This document shows, one piece after another, positions 9,803-18,562 of a stretch of DNA of 64,000 bases (positions within the stretch are counted from its first letter, which is position 1; each line of letters opens with the position of its first letter). The notes beneath the pieces are model-generated. The model made no database searches, was not told the DNA's origin, and was given only the letters and a program-made list of their open reading frames with translations. Made by a program: the position numbers and the translations under genes. Origin of the DNA: Paenibacillus psychroresistens (GTDB taxonomy: Bacteria > Bacillota > Bacilli > Paenibacillales > NBRC-103111); contig NZ_CP034235.1 of the NCBI RefSeq assembly GCF_009728935.1, positions 6,709,501 through 6,773,500 on the forward strand. The letters run 5' to 3'.

Positions 9803-10704
9803 CCTGATTTCCCCTCTCTTTTCGATCCCAAATTATTCTTATGCAATAAGTGCATGAATATTTCGTCTAAGTCTACAGACTGCGTCTTGATCACGTTAAT
9901 GTCATTAGCCTTTAATGAATGCAGGGTTTCTTGTGCAGAATCACTAATCAGTTTAATAGAAGAATCCTGCTCGACAGCGACAATTCCTTTAATATTCGCG
10001 GAAGCAGCAGGTAAACGATCTACCCAAATGGTCTTCCAACCATCCAATAAAGCATCCTTTTCATAGAAGCCAAGCAGCTTGCCATGATAAAGAAATACCA
10101 CATAATCCGCTAATCTCCTGACTTCATCCATGATATGAGTAGCCATAAACACCGTGCGATGACCTGCTTCCATGTAATGTGCCATTTCCTCCATCATAAG
10201 CCGCCATGCGAATGGGTCAAGTCCGGACGAAGGTTCATCAAGCAATAATAAATCCGGGTGGTGGGCCAAGGCGAGAATTAAATCGAGCTTACGGCGTGTC
10301 CCCTTAGATAGACCATTAAGTTTATCTGTTCTAGTAATCTCAAATTTCTCTAAAAGAAGCTCACTATAGGTCACATCCCAGGTCGGGTACCAATAGGCAG
10401 CAAATTTCAGCGCATCGGATACGGTTTTGAACATTTCATGAATGACACTGGTTTCCGACACATAACCAACCTTCTGTTTTATTGAAACCTCGTCAGCTGG
10501 ATACTGTTTATGAAACAGCTTGAGCTCGCCACTATCGGATTGAACCATATTCATTAGCATGCGGAAAAGCGTGGTTTTTCCTGAGCCGTTAGGACCTACA
10601 AGTGCAACAATAACCCCCGGTTCAATCTCTAAATCCAATGGACCCAACGTAAATTTGTCTTCAATCCTTTTGGTAACCTGGCTTAAGGATAAGATACTCG
10701 TCAT
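9799..10704 (-). CDS. ABC transporter ATP-binding protein (YtrB/YhcG-like)
   Basis: 301 residues with Walker A GPNGSGKTT, signature LSKGTRRK, Walker B LLLLDEPSSGLD and switch His in ATHIMDEV. It overlaps the GntR gene by 4 bases. The family is commonly found next to YtrA-type GntR regulators. Having two different ATPases and two membrane proteins in one operon fits two half-systems or one heteromeric exporter. The most likely partner is the membrane protein encoded at 11096-11827. Confidence 0.85.
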   Translation of the reverse strand: MTSILSLSQVTKRIEDKFTLGPLDLEIEPGVIVALVGPNGSGKTTLFRMLMNMVQSDSGELKLFHKQYPADEVSIKQKVGYVSETSVIHEMFKTVSDALKFAAYWYPTWDVTYSELLLEKFEITRTDKLNGLSKGTRRKLDLILALAHHPDLLLLDEPSSGLDPFAWRLMMEEMAHYMEAGHRTVFMATHIMDEVRRLADYVVFLYHGKLLGFYEKDALLDGWKTIWVDRLPAASANIKGIVAVEQDSSIKLISDSAQETLHSLKANDINVIKTQSVDLDEIFMHLLHKNNLGSKREGKSG

Positions 10705-11099
10705 AAGCTCGCACCTCCATTGCTTTCATTTAGAATCTGCTCCAGAATCGCTCGTATTTCATCTGAGGTGCACTGTACATTATGCCCTTGGCGAACGGCT
10801 TCCTTCATCGCTTTATAAACGGCATCAAACTTAAATTGCTCACGATTTATTTGCCCCACAGCCGCTACAAAGCTTCCAGTGCCTTGCTTAGTTCGCAGTA
10901 ATCCTTCATTCTCTAAGTCCTGATAAACCCGTTTAATTGTAATGACGCTGCACGCAAGCTGCTGTGCTAAATCGCGAATGGAAGGCAGCAAAGAGTTTTC
11001 CAACAGTTGCCCACTGACAATCAGCGCTCGCAGCTGCTCTTTAATCTGGTGATATAGAGGCTCCGCACTGTCTGTTGAAACACGAATGGGTATGTTCAT
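10701..11099 (-). CDS. GntR-family transcriptional regulator, YtrA subfamily
   Basis: 132 residues. An N-terminal winged helix (PLYHQIKEQLRALIVSGQL...LPSIRDLAQQLACS...KRVYQDLENEGLLRTKQGTG) is followed by only about 50 further residues, the short effector region that marks YtrA regulators of ABC operons. It overlaps both neighbours by 4 bases. The 26-bp inverted repeat just upstream of the operon is the natural operator candidate. Confidence 0.9.
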   Translation of the reverse strand: MNIPIRVSTDSAEPLYHQIKEQLRALIVSGQLLENSLLPSIRDLAQQLACSVITIKRVYQDLENEGLLRTKQGTGSFVAAVGQINREQFKFDAVYKAMKEAVRQGHNVQCTSDEIRAILEQILNESNGGASL

Positions 11100-11827
11100 A
11101 AATATAAATCTCTTGAATGTATTTTCTTAATCCCAGCTCTGTGGAATATTAATAAAGCTGCAGCACTCACAACCAGAGAACCAAGTGGAGCCCATATCCC
11201 ATACTGTTGAATCCAGCCTATAGAATGTTGAACGAGCGGATAATCTGCTAACCATCCCAAACAGAGCACTAGCGAATATAATATCGCGATCCCGATACAG
11301 CCCCACAAATAAGCTTTCTCCGAAAAACTAATTTCCATATACGCATAGAAACATCCCCATACAAAAGCGTAAGCAAGCCACATAATAATAAATTCAAAAT
11401 ATTGGGACACACTTAACAATTCTTGTAGCGGGGATGGTCCAAAATACATGACAGAGAAGAAAACTCCACCTTGACCGATTACGTGGATAATTACACTCAT
11501 AATCTTGCTCTCCACTGTTTCTCGTGCGCTAATCGGATAGCTTTTGAGGAAAATAGCTTTTTTTGAGAAGCTCTTACTGCGCCAATACATGCGATAATAA
11601 AGACTTGCAAAAGCAAATCCGCTTAGCCCAAGAATGCAAAGAAAATAAAGATCGATAATTAGATTCGCGCTATTAAAACTGCTTGCATCCTTGCCTTCCA
11701 TATCTTGAAACATCATTAAAACCATTCCTGATCCATATCCAAAAAATAATACCGACAATATGTAACCCATACCGTGCCTTACGAGATCAAATCGAACCAA
11801 AAACCAGCTCTTCCGCAATCGTTGCAT
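11096..11827 (-). CDS. Multi-pass membrane protein of the ABC operon (YhcE-like)
   Basis: 243 residues with about six membrane helices and no ATPase motifs. An in-frame ATG exists 18 bases further upstream (11845), but the GGAGG ribosome binding site lies inside that extension. The ATG at 11827, 9 bases past GGAGG, is therefore the better start. As I recall, membrane protein, GntR, ATPase, ATPase, permease is the same gene order as yhcE-F-G-H-I of Bacillus subtilis. It probably forms the membrane part of the first ATPase's transporter. Confidence 0.75.
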   Translation of the reverse strand: MQRLRKSWFLVRFDLVRHGMGYILSVLFFGYGSGMVLMMFQDMEGKDASSFNSANLIIDLYFLCILGLSGFAFASLYYRMYWRSKSFSKKAIFLKSYPISARETVESKIMSVIIHVIGQGGVFFSVMYFGPSPLQELLSVSQYFEFIIMWLAYAFVWGCFYAYMEISFSEKAYLWGCIGIAILYSLVLCLGWLADYPLVQHSIGWIQQYGIWAPLGSLVVSAAALLIFHRAGIKKIHSRDLYL

Positions 11828-11850
11828 CGTATGTACCTCCTTCATCCACT

Positions 11851-11883
11851 GTACTACTGTTTATATCAATATATACAGTATAC
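11851..11883 (-). promoter_or_regulatory. Operator candidate for the YtrA-type GntR repressor
   Basis: TACTGT at 11855-11860 and ACAGTA at 11875-11880 bound a 26-bp inverted repeat in which 11 of 13 positions pair. GTAC and TAC extend it outward. It sits 25-55 bases upstream of the first start codon of the operon, where the promoter must lie. AT-rich GTATAC/ACAGTA palindromes are typical of YtrA-family operators. Confidence 0.65.
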
Positions 11884-11887
11884 ACAT

Positions 11888-11923
11888 AAAAAATTCCAGA
11901 ATCAAGATGATAACTGGAATTTC
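11888..11923 (-). terminator. Terminator of the FhuF-like gene
   Basis: The stem AAATTCCAG / CTGGAATTT is followed on the minus strand by further T residues. It lies 10 bases past the stop of the gene at 11933 and just before the GntR-operon promoter. Confidence 0.75.
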
Positions 11924-11932
11924 GTCCTATTT

Positions 11933-12712
11933 TTATTTAACAAGATATTGAGCTCTTTTCTCCGCGCGGTCTTCTTCCTTCAAGCGTGGGCAGGTATAGC
12001 AGTATTCACCCGTTCCCACTTGATAATAGAGACAGCAGGCATTCTTCATCCGCATCTGCTTGCCAGGATTCCTAATATCCTCAACCCAGCGAATCTGGAC
12101 ATCAAAAGGGTTCTTCTTGCGGCCAAATACATCGGCTTTAAGCTCATGTGCAAGTGCATGATAATCATTCGCCAAGTTAGCCTTGAGACCCTCATTCTCC
12201 AGCTCTTCCAACCAATTGGCTAAATAATAATTAAATTTTGTTGGAAGCTGACCCCAGATCTGACCAATGTCCATATTTGATTCAATTGCCAATCTTTCAA
12301 ACAACGGCTTTGTGGCCTCCGTATAAAATTCCGCTAAAATTTGATTGCGCCATTCTTTCCGCTCAGCTTCAGCTATAGGTGCATCCTGTGTTTCATAATC
12401 TGTTATTTTGAAGGAAAATTGGTGGTACTCACCTACAGGGAATATCTGAACAGTTAAATTAGCCAAAGTTAATCGAACCGCCTTATTAGCAGAGATGCTA
12501 TATTGCAAGGCCAAAGGCACACTACTGAACCAACTGACAAAATAGGCCGCAGCCGCTTCATTGCCTCTAGCTTTAAGGAGCGGTGTATAAGTTTCCAATA
12601 GTTGAATCATATTCTTAGGCTCAAGCAAATCTATCAAAGCCATTGAAAATATAGCGTCTGTATTGCTCTGCAAAGTAATCCGAAAATCGGTTTCGAGTTT
12701 GTTTATATCCAT
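11933..12712 (-). CDS. FhuF-like ferric-siderophore reductase (2Fe-2S)
   Basis: 260 residues. The C-terminal motif CCLYYQVGTGEYCYTCP has the Cys-Cys-x10-Cys-x2-Cys spacing that binds the 2Fe-2S cluster in FhuF-type ferric-siderophore reductases. The frame is open 90 bases further up, but GAAAGGGGATG before ATG 12712 marks the real start, 43 bases after the permease stop. It probably reduces Fe(III)-siderophore in the cytosol after uptake. Third gene of a Fur-controlled operon. Confidence 0.8.
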   Translation of the reverse strand: MDINKLETDFRITLQSNTDAIFSMALIDLLEPKNMIQLLETYTPLLKARGNEAAAAYFVSWFSSVPLALQYSISANKAVRLTLANLTVQIFPVGEYHQFSFKITDYETQDAPIAEAERKEWRNQILAEFYTEATKPLFERLAIESNMDIGQIWGQLPTKFNYYLANWLEELENEGLKANLANDYHALAHELKADVFGRKKNPFDVQIRWVEDIRNPGKQMRMKNACCLYYQVGTGEYCYTCPRLKEEDRAEKRAQYLVK

Positions 12713-12755
12713 GAATACATCCCCTTTCCAAACTTTTAGAGACTTCCCTTGCTGC

Positions 12756-13778
12756 TTATGCTTTAGATTTAGCAAGCAGATAAAGAAAATAAGGAGCTCC
12801 AATGACAGCTACTACAATACCAGTTGGAATCTCAGAAGGCTGGAGAATCCATCGGCCTAAGGTATCCGCTACAATAAGCAGCAGGCCGCCTATTAAAGCA
12901 GAGGCTGGCAATAAAGCTTGATGCTTGGGACCTACTAAACGTTTTGCCAAATGTGGGCCGAGTAGGCCAATAAAGCCAATTCCACCCCCGGCAGCTACAC
13001 AAGCTCCCGCCAAGCCAACAGCCGTTGCTAATAACCGCAAACGTTCACCTTCAATCGCTGTACCTAATCCAGCAGCTGTCTGATCTCCCAAGCTTAGAAT
13101 ATTCATAACGCGTGCTTTGTATAAGGCATAAGGAACGAGGATGACAATCCATGGCAGCAAAGCTAGGACATATTTCCAGTTGGTACCCCAAATACTCCCC
13201 GCTAGCCAAATGGCAACCATTTGATAATTTTGTGGATTCAATCGTAGTGTTAAGACGATCATCGCGGCGCTAATGCCGGCTGCAACAGCTATCCCCACGA
13301 GAATCAAACGATTAGGTGATAATCCCTCGTGCCTTTTATAAGCTAGTGAATAGATTAATGAGGCTGTAAGCCCTGCTCCTACTAAGGCTAGAAATGGCAG
13401 CATAAAAACAGGTGCCGCTGCATTCGATGGATAAAACGAGATGAACAACACCACCGCTAAGCCAGCTCCTGAATTAATTCCGAGAATACCAGGATCAGCC
13501 AATGCATTTCGTGATATCCCTTGTAAAATACAACCAGACACAGCTAACCCTGCACCAACCAGAATAGAAATAACTATCCGCGGAAGTCGAAAATCAAATA
13601 AAATCAGTGATTGTTTAGCTGTGCCTCCACCGAATAAGGTTTTGATAACTTCTAACGGGGTCAGCTTTATGTAACCTGTATTCATACTTATCACAAAACA
13701 AATTAAAATCAAAATACCAAGTATCAATAGAACCCATGTGGTTCGAACTCGTTTGCGATGCTCCAGGCTGTTTGACAT
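12756..13778 (-). CDS. FecCD-family ferric-siderophore ABC permease (second subunit)
   Basis: 340 residues, about nine to ten membrane helices, with the FecCD signatures LPRIVISILVGAGLAVSG, DPGILGINSGAG and GIGFIGLLGPHLAKRLVG. Its start overlaps the upstream stop by one base (TAATG). It pairs with the gene at 13778 to form a heterodimeric channel, similar to the YfiZ/YfhA or FhuB/FhuG pairs. No ATPase or substrate-binding lipoprotein is encoded beside it, so these must come from elsewhere. Confidence 0.9.
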   Translation of the reverse strand: MSNSLEHRKRVRTTWVLLILGILILICFVISMNTGYIKLTPLEVIKTLFGGGTAKQSLILFDFRLPRIVISILVGAGLAVSGCILQGISRNALADPGILGINSGAGLAVVLFISFYPSNAAAPVFMLPFLALVGAGLTASLIYSLAYKRHEGLSPNRLILVGIAVAAGISAAMIVLTLRLNPQNYQMVAIWLAGSIWGTNWKYVLALLPWIVILVPYALYKARVMNILSLGDQTAAGLGTAIEGERLRLLATAVGLAGACVAAGGGIGFIGLLGPHLAKRLVGPKHQALLPASALIGGLLLIVADTLGRWILQPSEIPTGIVVAVIGAPYFLYLLAKSKA

Positions 13779-14821
13779 TATAGCTCTCTCCCCTCTTTGC
13801 GAGATAAGTAGAGGAAGAACGGTACGCCTACTAAAGCAATAATCGCCCCAACCGGAGTTTCAAAAGGCGGGTTGACCATTCTTGCACCAATGTCAGCTAA
13901 GATAATCAGCAGGCTGCCGAGAATTGCGGAGCACGGGATAATCCAACGATAATCTACACCAACTAGAAAACGAGAAAGATGAGGAATAATTAGACCGACA
14001 AAGCCTACTGAACCTACAACGGATACAGATACCCCTGCAAGAACAAGCACAGTAAGCATGCCGATTAGCTTAATCCAGCGTGTTCTTAGTCCCAATCCAA
14101 TAGCTACATCTTCCCCTAAGCTGAGTAAAGTAATAGATTTTGAAAGCAGCAGCGCAACTAACAGCCCCCCTCCAATCCAAGGTATGATGATTTTAATTTG
14201 CAGCCATTTCGTACCGGCTAATCCTCCAGCATACCAGAAGGCTAAATCTTGGCCAATGCGATAATAAATGGCGACTCCTTCGCTAAGTGCAACGAGTAAT
14301 GCCGAAACAGCAGCTCCTGCCAGCACTAAACGAACCGGTGTTAATCCTCCTCTAGATAAAGACCCAATACCATAAACCAATATTGCCCCGACTCCCGCAC
14401 CTAAGCAGGAAAATAGCATAATGTTGAGAAAAGAGAGCCCCGGGAAGAAAGCAAATACTAAAGCTAGAGCAAATCCAGAACCGGCATTAATTCCGAGCAA
14501 TCCTGGTTCTGCTAGTGGATTACGGGTCATCCCCTGCATAATAGCACCTGCTACTGCAAAACAAGCCCCAACCAAAGCACCAGCAACGGCTCTCGGAAGA
14601 CGCAGCTCTCGAATAATTTGATGCTGAGTAAGATCAAGATCAAAATAAAAAATAGCTTCCCATACTGTAGCAAGCTTAATATCTGCGGCCCCTACAGATA
14701 CGGAAACAGCGAGTCCCAGTACAACAGCGATAAATCCACCGAACAAAATAATAGATGCGACCAAAGGACGTGAACGAAGCTTAATTTTGGAGTGTGCTGC
14801 AATTTCTTGTTGAGATGACAT
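13778..14821 (-). CDS. FecCD-family ferric-siderophore ABC permease (first subunit)
   Basis: 347 residues with FecCD motifs LPRAVAGALVGACFAVAG, EPGLLGINAGSG and GSVGFVGLIIPHLSRFLVG. First gene of the iron operon. A consensus-like promoter and a perfect Fur palindrome lie 42-99 bases upstream. The two permease genes are diverged paralogues, as usual in this family. Substrate is not readable from sequence; Bacillales relatives take up hydroxamate or carboxylate siderophores. Confidence 0.9.
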   Translation of the reverse strand: MSSQQEIAAHSKIKLRSRPLVASIILFGGFIAVVLGLAVSVSVGAADIKLATVWEAIFYFDLDLTQHQIIRELRLPRAVAGALVGACFAVAGAIMQGMTRNPLAEPGLLGINAGSGFALALVFAFFPGLSFLNIMLFSCLGAGVGAILVYGIGSLSRGGLTPVRLVLAGAAVSALLVALSEGVAIYYRIGQDLAFWYAGGLAGTKWLQIKIIIPWIGGGLLVALLLSKSITLLSLGEDVAIGLGLRTRWIKLIGMLTVLVLAGVSVSVVGSVGFVGLIIPHLSRFLVGVDYRWIIPCSAILGSLLIILADIGARMVNPPFETPVGAIIALVGVPFFLYLSRKEGREL

Positions 14822-14862
14822 ACATACCTTCCTTATTTCGAGGAATAATTTTCATTAAAATA

Positions 14863-14887
14863 GATACTGATAATGATTATCAGTATC
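14863..14887 (-). promoter_or_regulatory. Fur box
   Basis: A perfect 12-1-12 palindrome centred on 14875. Its core TGATAATGATTATCA (14868-14882) equals the 7-1-7 Fur consensus. It lies just downstream of the -10 box, so Fur-Fe would block transcription of the permease/FhuF operon. Confidence 0.93.
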
Positions 14888-14891
14888 GATT

Positions 14892-14920
14892 ATTATATCT
14901 ATTTTTTGGGTGTATGTCTA
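14892..14920 (-). promoter_or_regulatory. Sigma-A promoter of the iron operon
   Basis: Read on the minus strand: -35 TAGACA (14915-14920), a 17-bp spacer, and -10 TATAAT (14892-14897). The Fur box begins 4 bases downstream. Confidence 0.8.
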
Positions 14921-14949
14921 TATGGTTTCAGCACTATTTGGTGAACATC

Positions 14950-16338
14950 TTATTTCTGTGGATGTATCATTTGCTCAGGCTTCACATAAGTATCAAATTG
15001 GACTGCTGTCAATAATTGAAGTTTTACAACTGCTTCTTTAAGTGTGATCCCATCGGCGTGAGCTAATTTCGCTACTCGTGCTGCATTCTCATAACCAATA
15101 TATGGGTTTAATGCGGTAACCAGCATTAGAGACCGTTCTAAATTTGCTTGGAGAACTGCCAGGTTTGGCTCAATACCTACTGCACAATGGTCATTAAACG
15201 AAAGGATTGAATCTGTCAGCAGCCGAGTAGACTGCAGAAAATTATAGATTATCACAGGCTTAAACACATTAAGCTGAAAATTCCCCTGACTAGCCGCAAA
15301 CCCAATAGTAGCATCATTGCCCATTACTTGGCAGACGACCATCGTTAATGCTTCACTTTGCGTTGGATTAACCTTGCCAGGCATAATAGAGCTCCCGGGC
15401 TCATTGGCTGGAATCGAAATTTCACCAATCCCACAGCGTGGCCCACTTGCAAGCCATCTGACATCATTGGCAATCTTCATCAGATCCGCTGCTAATGCTT
15501 TTAGCGCACCATGAACATGAACTAGCTCATCGTGGCTGGTTAATGCATGAAACTTATTCAACGCGGAGGTGAAGCTTTTACCGGTAAGCTGGCTAATTTC
15601 TTGGGCTACCCAGTCACCGAATTTCGGATGAGCATTAATGCCTGTGCCCACTGCCGTGCCGCCAATTGCCAGCTCGCGCAAGAAAACCGCGCTTAATTGG
15701 ATCATGCTATCCGCCTTTTCCAGCATCCGCACCCAACCGCTAACTTCTTGTCCCAGCGTCAATGGAGTTGCATCCTGCAAATGGGTTCTGCCTATTTTAA
15801 TTATCTCCATGAACGCTGCGCTCTTTGCTTGGAGCGTAGCTTTTAATTTGGCAACAGCCGGCAGCACATGATCCTCCAGCTCGATGAGCGCAGCTATATG
15901 CATGGCAGTAGGGAAGGTATCGTTTGAGCTTTGCGATTGATTGACATCATCATTCGGATGAATTCGCAAATCGCTGCCTTGCTCAGTCAAAAGCTGATTC
16001 GCCCGATTGGCTATCACCTCATTCACATTCATATTGGATTGAGTCCCACTGCCCGTTTGCCAAACGACCAACGGGAAATGCTCATCCAATCTGCCCTGAA
16101 TGATTTCGTCCGCCGCTGCGACCATCACATCTGCTTTGGCTGCACCCAATTTGCCCAGCTTCTGATTGGTCAAAGCAGCGCTGCGCTTGAGCATCGCCAG
16201 CGCGCGGATCACGAGGATTGGCATTTGCTCGATGCCAATCCGGAAGTTCTCAGAGCTGCGCTGTGTCTGAGCCGCCCAAAGCTTATCCGCCGGCACCTTG
16301 ATTTCGCCAAAAGTATCTTTCTCCACTCTATAATCCAT
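14950..16338 (-). CDS. fumC: Class II fumarate hydratase
   Basis: 462 residues, the usual length. It interconverts fumarate and L-malate in the TCA cycle in the cytosol. Seen: the superfamily signature [13 protein letters not shown], the active-site loop [14 protein letters not shown] and the catalytic-His region [16 protein letters not shown]. The start follows AAGGAGG by 8 bases. No clear terminator is visible between its stop and the iron-operon promoter, so some read-through is possible. Confidence 0.95.
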   Translation of the reverse strand: MDYRVEKDTFGEIKVPADKLWAAQTQRSSENFRIGIEQMPILVIRALAMLKRSAALTNQKLGKLGAAKADVMVAAADEIIQGRLDEHFPLVVWQTGSGTQSNMNVNEVIANRANQLLTEQGSDLRIHPNDDVNQSQSSNDTFPTAMHIAALIELEDHVLPAVAKLKATLQAKSAAFMEIIKIGRTHLQDATPLTLGQEVSGWVRMLEKADSMIQLSAVFLRELAIGGTAVGTGINAHPKFGDWVAQEISQLTGKSFTSALNKFHALTSHDELVHVHGALKALAADLMKIANDVRWLASGPRCGIGEISIPANEPGSSIMPGKVNPTQSEALTMVVCQVMGNDATIGFAASQGNFQLNVFKPVIIYNFLQSTRLLTDSILSFNDHCAVGIEPNLAVLQANLERSLMLVTALNPYIGYENAARVAKLAHADGITLKEAVVKLQLLTAVQFDTYVKPEQMIHPQK

Positions 16339-16533
16339 TTGTCAGCCTCCTTGGTTGCTTCTCGTAATTCTTAATTTTTGTCTATGTGCCTTGTTTATTA
16401 TACGAATCGCAGCCTTCTGACCTGTATCCCATCCGCTCAGTTTCCATCCTAATTGTCTTCTTATGTACTTTACCCATTTTTTATGATTTTGCAGCAGCAA
16501 TTTAAAAATATATATTGAAGGATACTCCAACGT

Positions 16534-16815
16534 GGCGCGGACGTTTCTTTAAATCTTCCTTTCTTGTCGCGTGGCTGGATTTAACGCGGCGCGGACGCTT
16601 TAAATCTTCCTTTCTAGCCGCGCGGCTGGATTTAACGCGGCGCGGACGCTTTAAATCTTCCTTTCTTGTCGCGTGGCTGGATTTAACGCGGCGCGGACGC
16701 TTTAAATCTTCCTTTCTTGTCGCGCGGCTGGATTTAACGCGGCGTGAGCGCTTTACATCCTCCTCTTCACCCGCGCGGCTAGATTTAACGCGCCACGAAC
16801 GCTTTAAATCTCTAA
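16534..16815. repeat. Array of 51-bp tandem repeats
   Basis: Five full units and a partial sixth, starting near 16534, 16588, 16639, 16690, 16741 and 16792. The period is 51 bp except for the first unit, which carries 3 extra bases. Each unit contains CGCTTTAAATC and, 22 bases later, GATTTAACGCG, which can pair (one mismatch) into a hairpin, and a GC-rich core GTCGCGTGGC or GCCGCGCGGC. Units 2-4 are nearly identical and the outer ones are degenerate. The 51-bp period keeps one frame open on the plus strand (16515-16820), but there is no ribosome binding site and changes are not biased to third positions. I see no gene in this 666-base gap. Confidence 0.9.
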
Positions 16816-16946
16816 TTTAGCCGAGCTGCTACCGCGTACACTTGCCCCCACTAAGCATCAAGTTTCTAACCTTTCCAATCAAAAAGGAAGAACTTGCGCC
16901 CCTCCCATTTTAATTTTTTAGATTAGTTCAAACTAATTTACCGGAA

Positions 16947-16992
16947 TAAAAAAACTCCCTCTATCTGCATACAGCAGAAGAAAGAGTTCTAT
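16947..16992 (-). terminator. Terminator of the caa3 oxidase operon
   Basis: On the minus strand an imperfect hairpin (AACTC...CTGC / GCAG...GAGTT) is followed by a run of seven T, 13 bases past the stop of the DUF420 gene. Confidence 0.65.
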
Positions 16993-17004
16993 TAGTTAAT
17001 TTTA

Positions 17005-17466
17005 TTAGCCTAGGATAGCATCAATAACAGGCTTAGTCGACCCACCTGGGTAAAATACATACAACAACAAGTAAACCATAACTCCCGATGGAGAAGTAAT
17101 TAACCACATAATTGCGGTGTAACGGCCAATTTTCCTGTGTTTGGCAAACTTCTTCTTATAAGCTAGCAATAAAGTTATTATCCCGAATACACCCGAAGTG
17201 GTTGCAAAAATAATGTGACAGAGCAGGAAGATATAATAGGCATCGCGAACTGCGACTGGAGCTGATTCTGAAAAGGCAGTATTACCAAGAAATATCGTAC
17301 GTGATACATATAACAGAAAAAAGATTAACGCAAAAATTGCACCGGCAGTCATGAACTTTTGATGAAGTTCCCTTCGGCCTTTTATGATTTGGTACCAACC
17401 GATTGCTACCAAGATCCCACTGATCGCAATAAAAGTCGTACACATTAATGGTAATATAGTATGCAT
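17005..17466 (-). CDS. DUF420 membrane protein, CtaM/YozB-like oxidase assembly factor
   Basis: 153 residues, four to five membrane helices, with family His residues in GRRELHQKFM, LLCHIIFATTSG and KHRKIGRYTAIMW. DUF420 proteins (CtaM in Staphylococcus, YozB in Bacillus) are needed for haem-copper oxidase biogenesis. It follows ctaG in the same direction, which supports that role. GGGGGATTTGAG precedes the ATG. Confidence 0.85.
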   Translation of the reverse strand: MHTILPLMCTTFIAISGILVAIGWYQIIKGRRELHQKFMTAGAIFALIFFLLYVSRTIFLGNTAFSESAPVAVRDAYYIFLLCHIIFATTSGVFGIITLLLAYKKKFAKHRKIGRYTAIMWLITSPSGVMVYLLLYVFYPGGSTKPVIDAILG

Positions 17467-17526
17467 CTCAAATCCCCCATCACTCTACCGTATTAATTAT
17501 ACTGTTAACAGGCAACTCAAGAAAAC

Positions 17527-18411
17527 TTAATTGTTGCTTGTTGCCAGTGACGAATGCAATGGGTTTCGTTGAGTAATTTCCCCAAAAGCTTCTTTTTCAT
17601 CGTCTTCTTCTTTTTTCTTCTCTCTCCGATACCAGTTAAAGAAGATATAAGCCAAAGCTACACCATAAACTATCTCTTGAATAATTTTCATCAGCGTTCC
17701 ACCGAGCTGCTGGTCTTCAATAGGCGGCAATACGAAATTAATCATTTGTGAGCCTTGAACATAAGCTGGATAGAGCAAATTATCTGAAAAAATAATCAAG
17801 GCACAAGCTGGCGTTAACAGGACCCCATTAAAGAATACATAGCCCATTTTCTGAAAATCGGACATACGCTTCCATTCAGGCAATGTGCAGAAAACCGGAC
17901 ACCACATCATAAAAGCTGTTATCGCTAGTACCCAATGGTACGTGTTATGAATAAAGGTATGATCAAAAGAGTAGTTAAAAATTAGCGGAATATGATAAAA
18001 CGAAAATAACAAATTGAATAATAAGCCGGCAATTAGTGGATGTGTAAACGGGAATATCCATTTACGGACGAATGCCTTCATCAGCACCGGACGCAACAAC
18101 CAATCCGGCATCGCGATAAAGAATATCGGCGGCAGGATTAAATAAATCAAGGTTTGCTGGAACATATGAAAGCTAAAGATCATTCCATGGCTATAGTAAT
18201 TAATCGGACTGCCCTGTGCAATATAGAGAATTACAATTGATGTAACAAACAGCAGTTTTTTGCCTAGCTTCACTTCTGAAGAACCTGCAAAACGTTGGCG
18301 CAAAGGGCCAATCAACTGAAAGTATACATAAGTTATGATCATCAATATTAAGAATAGCCCCGGACTCCACATAGCAGCAAAGCCGCCGGACATATCGTGC
18401 ATTGAATCCAT
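17527..18411 (-). CDS. ctaG: Cytochrome c oxidase assembly factor CtaG (caa3-CtaG family)
   Basis: 294 residues with seven or so membrane helices and the family His-rich segments MHDMSGGF, YYSHGMIFSFHMFQQTLIY, FSFYHIPLIF and HNTYHWVLA. It helps assemble the copper centres of caa3 oxidase. A longer TTG reading (18429) would place the GGGAGG ribosome binding site inside the gene, so ATG 18411 is chosen. A hairpin separates it from ctaF, so it may be expressed at a lower level than ctaC-F. Confidence 0.9.
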   Translation of the reverse strand: MDSMHDMSGGFAAMWSPGLFLILMIITYVYFQLIGPLRQRFAGSSEVKLGKKLLFVTSIVILYIAQGSPINYYSHGMIFSFHMFQQTLIYLILPPIFFIAMPDWLLRPVLMKAFVRKWIFPFTHPLIAGLLFNLLFSFYHIPLIFNYSFDHTFIHNTYHWVLAITAFMMWCPVFCTLPEWKRMSDFQKMGYVFFNGVLLTPACALIIFSDNLLYPAYVQGSQMINFVLPPIEDQQLGGTLMKIIQEIVYGVALAYIFFNWYRREKKKEEDDEKEAFGEITQRNPLHSSLATSNN

Positions 18412-18524
18412 ATTTATTTTGCCTCCCAAGGATAAACTTTACACCGTCTTTAAGACGGAGCGTTTGTCCGGAATTCTAAGTTCAGTATAGAAATTTCCTT
18501 ATACTTTCTTAGGATTTTAAAAAG

Positions 18525-18553
18525 AAAAGACGCGTTTAAATGAATAAACGCGC
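18525..18553 (-). terminator. Hairpin between ctaF and ctaG (partial terminator)
   Basis: On the minus strand an 8-bp stem CGCGTTTA / TAAACGCG is followed by TCTTTTCTTTTT. It sits 10 bases after ctaF stops and inside the oxidase operon, so attenuation of ctaG and the DUF420 gene is likely. Confidence 0.7.
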
Positions 18554-18562
18554 ACTTTGACT

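Noticed and set aside
16342-16530. 62-codon minus-strand frame upstream of fumC
   Set aside because: No family resemblance, and it ends in the fumC leader with no good start signal.
16534-16815. CRISPR array
   Set aside because: Units are contiguous with no unique spacers, and no cas genes are present.
16515-16820. 101-codon plus-strand frame across the 51-bp repeats, encoding 17-residue repeats
   Set aside because: TTG start without a ribosome binding site, differences between units are not at third positions, and the open frame follows from the 51-bp period.
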